Assembly: GCF_001610975.1 (NCBI RefSeq)
Contig: NZ_CP013342.1
Location: forward strand, 3,295,001-3,359,000
DNA: 64,000 nt
Direction of reading: 5' to 3'
From: Sphingopyxis terrae subsp. terrae NBRC 15098
GTDB lineage: Bacteria > Pseudomonadota > Alphaproteobacteria > Sphingomonadales > Sphingomonadaceae
In this document: positions 54,644 to 62,372 of the stretch, in pieces
Layout of the letters: the number at the start of each line of letters is the position of its first letter
How positions within the stretch are numbered: the stretch's first letter is position 1
Notes under the pieces: generated by a model
Databases searched by the model: none
Seen by the model: the letters and a program-made list of their open reading frames with translations, nothing else
What the model was told of the DNA's origin: nothing
Translations under genes and position numbers: made by a program

Positions 54644-55201
54644 TCAGAGCTCGATCGAAATTTTCACATTCTGCGCCTTGATCCCGGCAAGCGCCGCAAT
54701 GCTGAGCTTGGCGGCATAGATCATGATGCTGAGCCGCTGCGGATTGGCGATCCCTGCGGGCATGTCGCCATGTTCCCACCCCGTCGCCAACATCGCCTCG
54801 ACTTCGTTGTCAGGAACCGCTGCCTCGAGCCCGCCGACAAGCTCGAGCTGCGAGATACCAAGGACGTTCGCCAAAACGCGCAGGTTTCTAAGCCGCGGCC
54901 GGGTCTTGCCCGATTCCCACGCCCATATCGTCGGCCGACTGAGACCCGTCCGCAGCGCGAGCTCCGAGCGGCTGATGCCGCACAGCTCGCGAAAACGACG
55001 AAGCCGCGTCGGAAGAGGTTCGGTCGTGCCATAATAGACGGGGCCGGCCGAGGCACTCATGAACGGCGCAGCTTCCATCCGGTGCGGCCGAGAACGCGGA
55101 GCCGCGCGCATCGGCCAAGAGCCGGTTCGATGCGGATTGACAGACGGTCTTTCGTGCCGATGACGTTGCAATTCATTATCGCCCCCAAAGTCCGCCATCA
55201 T
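54644..55201 (-). CDS. XRE-family HTH regulator
   Basis: 185 residues from ATG 55201, which has GAGG six bases ahead; the frame also has starts at 55240 and 55060. An arginine- and proline-rich N-terminal part of about 50 residues precedes the HTH ('LRRFRELCGISRSELALRTG' and 'LSRPTIWAWESGKTRPRLRN'), then 'LANVLGISQLELVGGLEAA'. The C-terminal 40 residues ('RLSIMIYAAKLSIAALAGIK') are hydrophobic and unassigned. It is convergent with the 2OG-oxygenase gene (15 bp) and upstream of none of the secretion genes, but lies between them and it. Confidence 0.78.
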   Translation of the reverse strand: MMADFGGDNELQRHRHERPSVNPHRTGSWPMRAAPRSRPHRMEAAPFMSASAGPVYYGTTEPLPTRLRRFRELCGISRSELALRTGLSRPTIWAWESGKTRPRLRNLRVLANVLGISQLELVGGLEAAVPDNEVEAMLATGWEHGDMPAGIANPQRLSIMIYAAKLSIAALAGIKAQNVKISIEL

Positions 55202-55318
55202 AATCGACCTCACTTGCCAGAAGCGCCGGTTTTCCATCATTCCCAGATGGGGACATCCGAAAATCCGCCGGTCCCGCGATTGTACAGATATGGAGGCTGC
55301 GCGCCTTGCGCTCGACCG

Positions 55319-57571
55319 CTAGAAGGCCGTTCCCAAGGAGATGGAGAATTTCCTTGAACGATCGCCTTCCTGGCGCACGACGGGCTGGGCGAGACTGAAC
55401 CGCAATTGCCCTGGCCCAGCGTTGAATGCCAGCCCCAAGCCGACCGCCACGCGTGGCTTCGCTGAGTTTCCGATCAGTCGCTCGCCGGTAATCAGCTCGT
55501 TCTTCGACGCGCCGAACACGGACCCGGCATCAACGAAAACGCTGGGGATGACACCGAATTTTTGCATCGCGCCTTCCACCCGAAATGCCACTTCCAACCG
55601 CCCGGCATAATAGGCACGACCGCCGATCGCCGTCGGCGGGGCAATGGGCGCCTTCAACGGAACGACCTTGGGTCCGATCCCGCGCAGGTCGAAACCGCGC
55701 ATGCTGTTGCCGCCAATATAGAAACGGTCGAACAGCGGGATTGTCCGCCCCCCGATCGTTTCCATTATCCCCCCCTCCAGTCCCAAGGACACATCAAGCA
55801 TGTCGCCGATACGGCGGTGGAAGTTACCGGTTGCGCGAAACCGGAAAAAGCGCGACGTGCCCCCCGGTCCGGCGATTTCCGGCGTGAGGCGAAGCTGAAA
55901 TCCGCGCGTCGGACCGACCGCGCGGTCGCGCCGGTCGAGCGTGAGTCCAACGCTCAATACCGAACTGGTCGACCGGCCCAGCGCATTGCAGAACGGGCTG
56001 CCATGCAGGCCGACGTCACATCGCGCATTCTGCTGGCGAATCAGGAAATCCTCGTCCGAATAGCGGTAATTTGCGGCGACCCGCAGGCCCCGGCCGAAGG
56101 ATTTCGCGGCATAGAAATTAACGCCGCGTGCGGTCTGCCGAAACACAGACGATTTGCTTTGAGCGTCGAAGCCTACCGCGGTGGATCGGGAATAGAAAAA
56201 TGTCGGCGCCAGTAACAATTTTCTGCCCATGAAATTAGCATCAGCGAGACCAAATTCGAACAGGCGCTGAATTTTCGAGTAGCGCACCGATGCGTTGATG
56301 TCGCGGCCCGGCGCGCCGATGTTGGTGCGCGCGATCTTGACGGTACCGATCGGCCCTTCGAGCGACGAATAGCCACCCGAAAAAGCGATCCCTCCCCGCG
56401 GCAGCGTCTTGATCGCCAAAAGATCGGTCTCGCTGGCTTGGCCGTCAGCGCCATCAATGCCGGTGACGGCCTCGGACGGCAGGACAGCGCCATCGTCCTC
56501 GACGTTGCCGGTCGGCTGCGACGCCATACCCAGCTTCGAAGCTTCGGGCCGCGCGAGGAGCGCGGCCCGGCGCCGCCCCCCGTCGCCGAGCCAGGGGGCG
56601 GCAGAGACATCGGCCTCGAAGGCGGGGAATCGGCCCATGCTTGCCGTCGCATCACGGCCAACGCGATTGGCGCTGCCGACGGAAAAGCACGGCGGCCCGG
56701 CCCGGTTCTGGGCAGCCACCACGCACGCCAGATTTATCATGTCTGAAGGCAGCGCTGGCGGATCGAAAGTGGTGACGGGAGCGGACGGACCGAAGCGAAT
56801 AGCAATGCCCGGCCTCAAGCTGTTCGGAATTGCGTTCACCGCGCCGCGTGGAGCCCGGCCGCGCTCCGCCCCTTTCGGGCCGCGCGCGATAGCGGCCGTC
56901 TGCCACACCGCGCGCCCCTGCTTATCCGCGAACTTGCCGTCCCGAGGATCGAGGCAGTCGCCACAAATGGCCCGATCCGTGACAGACGTCTCTGCGCGCG
57001 CGATCACCGCTCGTCGGCGAAGCCCGGCATTACCCAGCCAATCCGCGCCGCCGACGTCAACATCGACATCGACATTGAGATTGGCCGTTGTTTCGCCGAT
57101 CGCCCCCTTCGAGGCGGTGTCGAAGCCGACATCGTCAGCCTCTCGCGCGCCGGCCAACGACGAAGGCGAGGCAGCGGCAGTCCTTGGTGCGATCGGCGCG
57201 TCCCAGTCGATAGCCAAGGGCGTGGCCTGTGCACTTTTCCGATGCGCATCCGACGCTTCGGTCGGCGGTCCGGCTTCGGCCAAACCTGGCGCAATCGGCG
57301 CCGACAAGAAAAGGGTGCCCGAAGCGTCCGCCCGCGCCACGTTGGAAGAATCGGCATCCGCGGGCTCGGGCGGCCAACCTTCCTGGACCGCCAGAACACG
57401 CGCCATCGCCGTCGAGTAGCGAAAGGGGGCATAAGGTGGCGCCTGAACGATCGCGCGCTCACGCGCATAGAGCGGCGCGGATTCGCAGACGCAGAATATC
57501 GCCGCGACGCCCAGCGCGGCGCCTTGCACCGTCTGACGAAGGCTGCGGAACGATATTCCAGATTCCACCAA
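55319..57571 (-). CDS. Omp85-type outer-membrane beta-barrel without POTRA domains
   Basis: 750 residues. A signal peptide (about 1-36) and a long low-complexity N-terminal part (about 37-385, rich in Ala, Pro, Gly and Arg) lead into a 16-strand-type barrel of the BamA/TpsB family (about 390-750): the conserved loop motif 'FYIGGNSMRGFDLRG' (RGF at 625-627), 'AFRVEGAMQKFGVIPSVFVD', and a last strand ending in Phe ('KFSISLGTAF'). No POTRA-like segment is seen in the N-terminal part. Instead a motif W-L-G-x-x-G-x-R-R-R-A occurs twice, at about 178-188 and 327-337. It is 61 bp downstream of the HlyD gene in the secretion operon. Confidence 0.75.
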   Translation of the reverse strand: MVESGISFRSLRQTVQGAALGVAAIFCVCESAPLYARERAIVQAPPYAPFRYSTAMARVLAVQEGWPPEPADADSSNVARADASGTLFLSAPIAPGLAEAGPPTEASDAHRKSAQATPLAIDWDAPIAPRTAAASPSSLAGAREADDVGFDTASKGAIGETTANLNVDVDVDVGGADWLGNAGLRRRAVIARAETSVTDRAICGDCLDPRDGKFADKQGRAVWQTAAIARGPKGAERGRAPRGAVNAIPNSLRPGIAIRFGPSAPVTTFDPPALPSDMINLACVVAAQNRAGPPCFSVGSANRVGRDATASMGRFPAFEADVSAAPWLGDGGRRRAALLARPEASKLGMASQPTGNVEDDGAVLPSEAVTGIDGADGQASETDLLAIKTLPRGGIAFSGGYSSLEGPIGTVKIARTNIGAPGRDINASVRYSKIQRLFEFGLADANFMGRKLLLAPTFFYSRSTAVGFDAQSKSSVFRQTARGVNFYAAKSFGRGLRVAANYRYSDEDFLIRQQNARCDVGLHGSPFCNALGRSTSSVLSVGLTLDRRDRAVGPTRGFQLRLTPEIAGPGGTSRFFRFRATGNFHRRIGDMLDVSLGLEGGIMETIGGRTIPLFDRFYIGGNSMRGFDLRGIGPKVVPLKAPIAPPTAIGGRAYYAGRLEVAFRVEGAMQKFGVIPSVFVDAGSVFGASKNELITGERLIGNSAKPRVAVGLGLAFNAGPGQLRFSLAQPVVRQEGDRSRKFSISLGTAF

Positions 57572-57632
57572 GCTCTTCCCCCCATTATGCTGGCCGCCCC
57601 CGGCGTTCGCAGTGGACCAAGCCGCGTCGGGG

Positions 57633-58997
57633 TCATCCCTCGCGGAAGGACCGATTGAAACTGTCGATCATCGGCTGGAACAGATATTGCACCAGCGAAC
57701 TGGACCCGAGGTCGATATAGACCTCGGCGGGCATTCCCGACATCAACTGGACATCGGGGTATTTCCTGAGCTGCGCTGCCGATACCTCGACAATCACCTT
57801 ATAGTAGATTTGCTGCGCGTCCTTGTCGTAGATCGCATCGGGACTTACATCCTTGACAGTCCCGAGGAGGTTGGGGATCACCCGTGCCTTGTACGGCGTC
57901 AGCTTGATCTCTGCCTTCAACCCCTTGTGTACCACGTCGATGTCGATCGGACGTAACCGTGCCGACACTACGATCTTTTCAGACGTGGGCACAATGTCGA
58001 GGATCGGCTGGCCGGCTCCGATCACGCCCCCGGGCGTAATCAGCCGCAGATTGGCAACGCGACCGGCGATCGGCGCGACCACCTGCTGACGCGCGCGAAT
58101 ATCGCTGCTGACCGTCAGCTTCTCGCGTACCTCGGCTATCTGCAATTGCACTTGGCGCTGCTGTCCGGCTGCTTCGAGCACGGCCTGCCCGCGCAGCGAC
58201 ACCATCTGGGCACGCGTCTCGCCAATTGTGTCGCGTAGCCGATCGAGGTTGTTAGCGAGCTTGCCCCGCTCACCGTCAACCAATGCCCTCTGGCGTTGCA
58301 GCGCGAGCAGCCGCGATTTTCGCTCCAACCCCTCATCGACAAGCATGTCGACGCTGATCTGTTCATCGTCGAGCAGTTTTGCCTGATCGGTCAGCGCCGC
58401 GATTTGCGCTTCTGAGCTGCGGATATCGGCGTTCGACTGACCAACCCGCTGTGAGAGGATCTGCGTCTGCTCGGCAAGACCACGCCGCCGCGACGCAAAT
58501 TCCGCATTGGAGGCGGCAATGATCTCCCTCACCTGGGGATCGTCCGCCGCCTCCAGCAATTCGGCCGGGTAGCGGACCACCGACAGGCCCAACCGCTCGG
58601 CGGTGAGCCGCGCGTCTTGTGCGAGCAGGCCGTACAAGCTGGTCCGCATGGCCACGTCCGATGCCTCGCTCTGCGTCGCGTCGAACAGCACGAGCGGTTG
58701 GCCAGCGCGCACCTCCTGCCCTTCCTTCACCAGGAATTTGCGCACGATGCCGCCTTCCAGATGCTGGACCGTCCGGCGCCCTCCGCCTTCGGCCTCCAGA
58801 AATCCACTGGCGATCGCCGCGCTGTTCAATGGCGCAGCCCAGCTCCAAGCCGCGAAAACGACCACGAACAGACCGATCGACACCAGCGCGAGACGCATCG
58901 ATCCTCTCACCCGCGGACCAGCGACATCATGCGCGGGGGGCGGCAGCGCCAGGCGCACCCGATCCCCGTCCTCGCGGAAGCGAAAAGGGATGTTCAT
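57633..58997 (-). CDS. HlyD-family type I secretion periplasmic adaptor
   Basis: 454 residues: an inner-membrane helix at about 34-55, a lipoyl-like half ('IVRKFLVKEGQEVRAGQPLV'), a long coiled-coil hairpin (about 110-290), the second half ('VVAPIAGRVANLRLITPGGV') and a C-terminal beta domain ('GLKAEIKLTPYKARV'). It links the ABC ATPase to the TolC-type channel. It overlaps the ATPase gene by 4 bp (ATGA). Confidence 0.93.
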   Translation of the reverse strand: MNIPFRFREDGDRVRLALPPPAHDVAGPRVRGSMRLALVSIGLFVVVFAAWSWAAPLNSAAIASGFLEAEGGGRRTVQHLEGGIVRKFLVKEGQEVRAGQPLVLFDATQSEASDVAMRTSLYGLLAQDARLTAERLGLSVVRYPAELLEAADDPQVREIIAASNAEFASRRRGLAEQTQILSQRVGQSNADIRSSEAQIAALTDQAKLLDDEQISVDMLVDEGLERKSRLLALQRQRALVDGERGKLANNLDRLRDTIGETRAQMVSLRGQAVLEAAGQQRQVQLQIAEVREKLTVSSDIRARQQVVAPIAGRVANLRLITPGGVIGAGQPILDIVPTSEKIVVSARLRPIDIDVVHKGLKAEIKLTPYKARVIPNLLGTVKDVSPDAIYDKDAQQIYYKVIVEVSAAQLRKYPDVQLMSGMPAEVYIDLGSSSLVQYLFQPMIDSFNRSFREG

Positions 58998-60790
58998 GCC
59001 TCCATTCCCCCGTGTTTGAACATCGCTGGTTTGGCGTTGCTGGGATCTGCTGGGGGCGCGGCCTCGCCGGGCGCGATGGACCGCCGCTTACCGGCCATCT
59101 CTTCGACCACCGTCCGGGCATCGCCGAATTTCGCAACCTGACCGTCCATCATCAGTAATATCTTGTCCGCCAGTTCGAGCAGATTGGCGCGATGCGAGAC
59201 GATGATCGTCGTCATGTTGAGCGCCTTCAGCTTCTTGATCGTTGCCAGCAGCGCCGCGTCACCGCGCGCATCAAGGCTGGCGTTTGGTTCGTCGAGCACG
59301 ACTAGCGGCGGCAGCCCGAACAGCGCACGTGCCAGCCCGATGCGCTGACGCTGACCACCTGACAGCTGATGCCCGCCATCGGTGAGGACGCAGTCATAGC
59401 CGCCATCGAGGTGCAAGATCATATCGTGGCAATCTGCCAGCTTTGCCGCCGCGATCACGTCAGCATCACGTGCATCGGGACGAAAGCGCCCGATATTCTC
59501 GCGGATCGATCCGGGCAGCAGTTCGACGTCCTGCGGCAGATAGCCGATGTTCGGGCCAAAATCGCTGCGCATCCAGTCGAAGGTATCGGCGCCGTCGAGC
59601 CGCACATGCCCTGACAAAGGCTTGAGTACTCCGACGAGCAACCGCGACAAGGTAGTCTTGCCCGACGCTGACGGACCAACGATCGCCAGCGACGTTCCTG
59701 GCGCGATCGCAAAGCTGACGTTTTTAAGGATCGCACCCTTCATGCCGGGCGCCGAGTAGGTCAGCTTTTCAACGGCCATCGCGCCCGACGGCTTGGGCAA
59801 TGCCATCTGCGACGGGCGCGGCGTGGGCAGGTCGCAAAAACGTGACAGGCGTTTTAGACTTTCACGCGCCAGCACGAACTGTTTCCAATAGCTCATCGCC
59901 GCCTCGATTGGTGCGAGCAGACGCGCAATCAGGATCGATCCGGCAATCATCGCGCCCCCGGTGAGCTGCTGGTCGAGCACGAGCAACGCGCCGATGCCGA
60001 GGACGGCGATCTGCACGAGGTTGCGGACAAACTTCATCCACGCCAGGATCTTGCTAGACTGAAACTGGGTGCGGTCGACCGCGTCGGTTTCGGCGATGTA
60101 GCGCTCGCGCCAATGTGCGATGGTATCCGGGCCCATCCCCATGGCGTCAATGACTTCGCTGTTGCGGACCAGCGATTCGGCATATTGCATGTTGCTGCTG
60201 GCGAGTGACTGGGCCCTACTGATCGCCGCGCGCGTGATCCTTTCATTGTACCAGGTGAGGCCGAACAACACTGCTGCGCCGACCGCGGACAGCAGGCCGA
60301 AGACCGGGTGCAGCAAAAAGACGACCAGCAAGTAAAGCGGCACCCACAACATGTCGACGACGCTGAATACCGTCGGGGTCGAGATGAAATTCTTGACCTG
60401 CATCATTTCGCGGAGCGCTTCGAGCCGGACGTTCGGCGCGACCAGCCTTTGTTCAAGCGAGCGCAGCAGCAGCGTCGGGCCCAATTGCTGCGCCATCCAG
60501 GTGCCAACCCGGTTCGCAACCTGTTGCCGAATGCCGTCGAGCGTCGAACCCAACGCAACGACGAGAGTGATTGCCAGTGCGAGGAAGAACAGCGTGTCTT
60601 TGCTCTGACTGGTCAGGACGCGGTCAAAGACCTGCATCATGAATAGTGACATGGCCAGCGCCGCCATGTTGGCGATCGCGGAGAACAGGATGAGCCGAAC
60701 CGCAATCGGCTTTTGCGGGATCAAAAGCTTTTTGAGCAGATTGTCCGGATTGGCAGACGCCCGCCCAGCGGCGAGAGGGTTCCAAGACAT
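58994..60790 (-). CDS. Type I secretion ABC transporter (PrtD/HlyB class, no peptidase domain)
   Basis: 598 residues from ATG 60790. Six membrane helices in the first 330 residues ('LILFSAIANMAALAMSLFMM', 'VPLYLLVVFLLHPVFGLLSA'), then the nucleotide-binding domain: Walker A 'GPSASGKTTLSRLLVG' (372-380), signature 'LSGGQRQRIGLARAL' (476-480), Walker B 'LVVLDEPNASLD' (497-502) and 'TIIVSHRANLLELA'. There is no N-terminal C39 peptidase, so cargo would carry a C-terminal uncleaved signal, as in RTX or adhesin exporters of the PrtD group. The start is 2 bp after the LuxR stop. Confidence 0.93.
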   Translation of the reverse strand: MSWNPLAAGRASANPDNLLKKLLIPQKPIAVRLILFSAIANMAALAMSLFMMQVFDRVLTSQSKDTLFFLALAITLVVALGSTLDGIRQQVANRVGTWMAQQLGPTLLLRSLEQRLVAPNVRLEALREMMQVKNFISTPTVFSVVDMLWVPLYLLVVFLLHPVFGLLSAVGAAVLFGLTWYNERITRAAISRAQSLASSNMQYAESLVRNSEVIDAMGMGPDTIAHWRERYIAETDAVDRTQFQSSKILAWMKFVRNLVQIAVLGIGALLVLDQQLTGGAMIAGSILIARLLAPIEAAMSYWKQFVLARESLKRLSRFCDLPTPRPSQMALPKPSGAMAVEKLTYSAPGMKGAILKNVSFAIAPGTSLAIVGPSASGKTTLSRLLVGVLKPLSGHVRLDGADTFDWMRSDFGPNIGYLPQDVELLPGSIRENIGRFRPDARDADVIAAAKLADCHDMILHLDGGYDCVLTDGGHQLSGGQRQRIGLARALFGLPPLVVLDEPNASLDARGDAALLATIKKLKALNMTTIIVSHRANLLELADKILLMMDGQVAKFGDARTVVEEMAGKRRSIAPGEAAPPADPSNAKPAMFKHGGMEA

Positions 60791-60792
60791 GT

Positions 60793-62007
60793 CTATTGTC
60801 CCAGTCGCGCAGAGCCATCCGCAGCGTTCAGCGGCAGCACCAGACCCGAGATCAATCCGGCCAACTCCATCTGGCGATGAACACCCAACTTTGCGCGCAC
60901 GCGCTTCAGATACGTCCGCGCCGTCTCCTCCGACAGCCCGCACCCTTCCGCCGCAGTGCACAGGCTGCTCGATTTCAGGAAGTGGCCCAAGAACCGCTGT
61001 TCGGACGGCAGCAAGCCGAGCGCTTCGAGCAGCGATGTCGGTGCATCGACCTTGCCCGGACCCATTATGATCACCATGGCACAGCGCGTCATGTTCTCTC
61101 CGTTACGCGATTTGGCCGAGATGACGTAGGCGAGTCGCCATTCACCATCGCGGCAATCGAGCCGGAAGACATCTTCGACCGGCGCATCGGGCGATGCGGT
61201 GGCGGCGCGGCGTATGCTTTCGCGCAATTGCTTGGCTTGCCTCGGATCTGCGGCGAAAATCGCGCCGTCAGCGGCGCGGATCAGCCATTTTCGCTGTTCG
61301 ACCAAAATGGTGGCCGCACTGTTTAAAAACAGGGGCTGTGCGTCGGCCGACAACAGCGCCATCGCCATCGAAACCCGGTCAAACATACCCTCCAGCATGG
61401 CAGAGCGTTGCGACTGCTGTGCCAGCTGCGCCACCCCGGTGGCCGACTCTGCCAGTAGCGGCGTGATCAGCTGCAGTGATGCCGCATCACGATCGCTGAA
61501 ATGCGCCTCGCCATCCTGGCGAAAAAACAGCGCGCGAATGTCCTTGCCATCACGCTTCATCTGGATCGCAATGCCGTTGTGGAGCGGACTGTCGACGTGA
61601 GCGTCAATCGGTCCAGCTGCCGCGCGGAACAGGGCGCCGGAAAACTGGAAATGATGCACCGGCTGCGCGCCGATCCGCTCCCAGATATCCTGCATCATTA
61701 CCAGCAGATGCCGAGTAGCGGTGGGGTCGCCGCGCATCTGGTCGAAGCCGATCAAAAAGGAGTGACGTTGACGCCTCGTTCCCGGCAGTGTGACGGTCAA
61801 AATCGCCGACCTCACATCAAATTGCAGCAAGTAATCGTGCCAGAGCCGCCGGGTGTTGGCGGCGGCATCGTCCGACAGGCAATGGTCCGCCAAGACGTCA
61901 TGATCTTCGCCCCCTGCCAACGCCTCAAACAGGTGGACATCGCCGCGGATCGCTTTGTCGCGCGTCGCCTCGTGATATTGGGTTGGAAATTCCATGGTCG
62001 CAGACAT
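60793..62007 (-). CDS. LuxR-family regulator, first gene of the secretion operon
   Basis: 404 residues from ATG 62007, with a GGGGG run upstream; 61995 is an alternative. The C-terminal HTH is 'LLPSEQRFLGHFLKSSSLCT' and 'GLSEETARTYLKRVRAKLGV', characteristic of LuxR family regulators of the type with a PAS- or GAF-like sensor half ('FDRVSMAMALLSADAQPLFL' in the centre has a PAS look). It likely controls the operon that follows and perhaps the divergent TolC gene. The first 300 residues are otherwise unassigned. Confidence 0.85.
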   Translation of the reverse strand: MSATMEFPTQYHEATRDKAIRGDVHLFEALAGGEDHDVLADHCLSDDAAANTRRLWHDYLLQFDVRSAILTVTLPGTRRQRHSFLIGFDQMRGDPTATRHLLVMMQDIWERIGAQPVHHFQFSGALFRAAAGPIDAHVDSPLHNGIAIQMKRDGKDIRALFFRQDGEAHFSDRDAASLQLITPLLAESATGVAQLAQQSQRSAMLEGMFDRVSMAMALLSADAQPLFLNSAATILVEQRKWLIRAADGAIFAADPRQAKQLRESIRRAATASPDAPVEDVFRLDCRDGEWRLAYVISAKSRNGENMTRCAMVIIMGPGKVDAPTSLLEALGLLPSEQRFLGHFLKSSSLCTAAEGCGLSEETARTYLKRVRAKLGVHRQMELAGLISGLVLPLNAADGSARLGQ

Positions 62008-62372
62008 TAGGGCCCCCAAAAAACATCGTCCCCGAAGCGAGGCCGAGGCTCGCAACAGGCGTTTCACGCGCGACCATGATGTCTGGCGCAATGCTCTGGT
62101 TACGGGCCAGAACCTATGCGCCCACCGGGATTGCCCGAAGCAATTGTCACCCGGCGTTGGCTTTCGATTGACGCGAATCTCTCGATAGCGTCGCCGGCCG
62201 TGACGGATGCTGGCGACGCACTTTGTCTATTTCGATTCGGCCGATCGAGTCTATTATCCCCTCGGACATATCCGTTAGAGTAGTTTCCCGTTCCGCCGCC
62301 GCACATTACTCTTTGATAGCTACGAAAAGAGGGGGTCGGCACTCGAATCTGGAATGATTCAGGAGGGGTGAC
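62008..62372. other. Divergent control region between LuxR and TolC genes
   Basis: 365 bp with no gene. It contains the palindrome at 62232-62248, a TATTAT element at 62252-62257 that could be the TolC -10 box, a CTCTTT/AAAGAG dyad around 62309-62330, and AGGAGG at 62361-62366 as the TolC ribosome-binding site. It looks less GC-rich than the rest of the window, as expected of a promoter region. Confidence 0.7.
62232..62248. promoter_or_regulatory. Candidate operator palindrome
   Basis: TCGAT (62232-62236), a bulged T, CGGCCG (62238-62243), ATCGA (62244-62248): an almost perfect inverted repeat ending three bases before TATTAT. It may be the binding site of the LuxR regulator. Confidence 0.4.
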
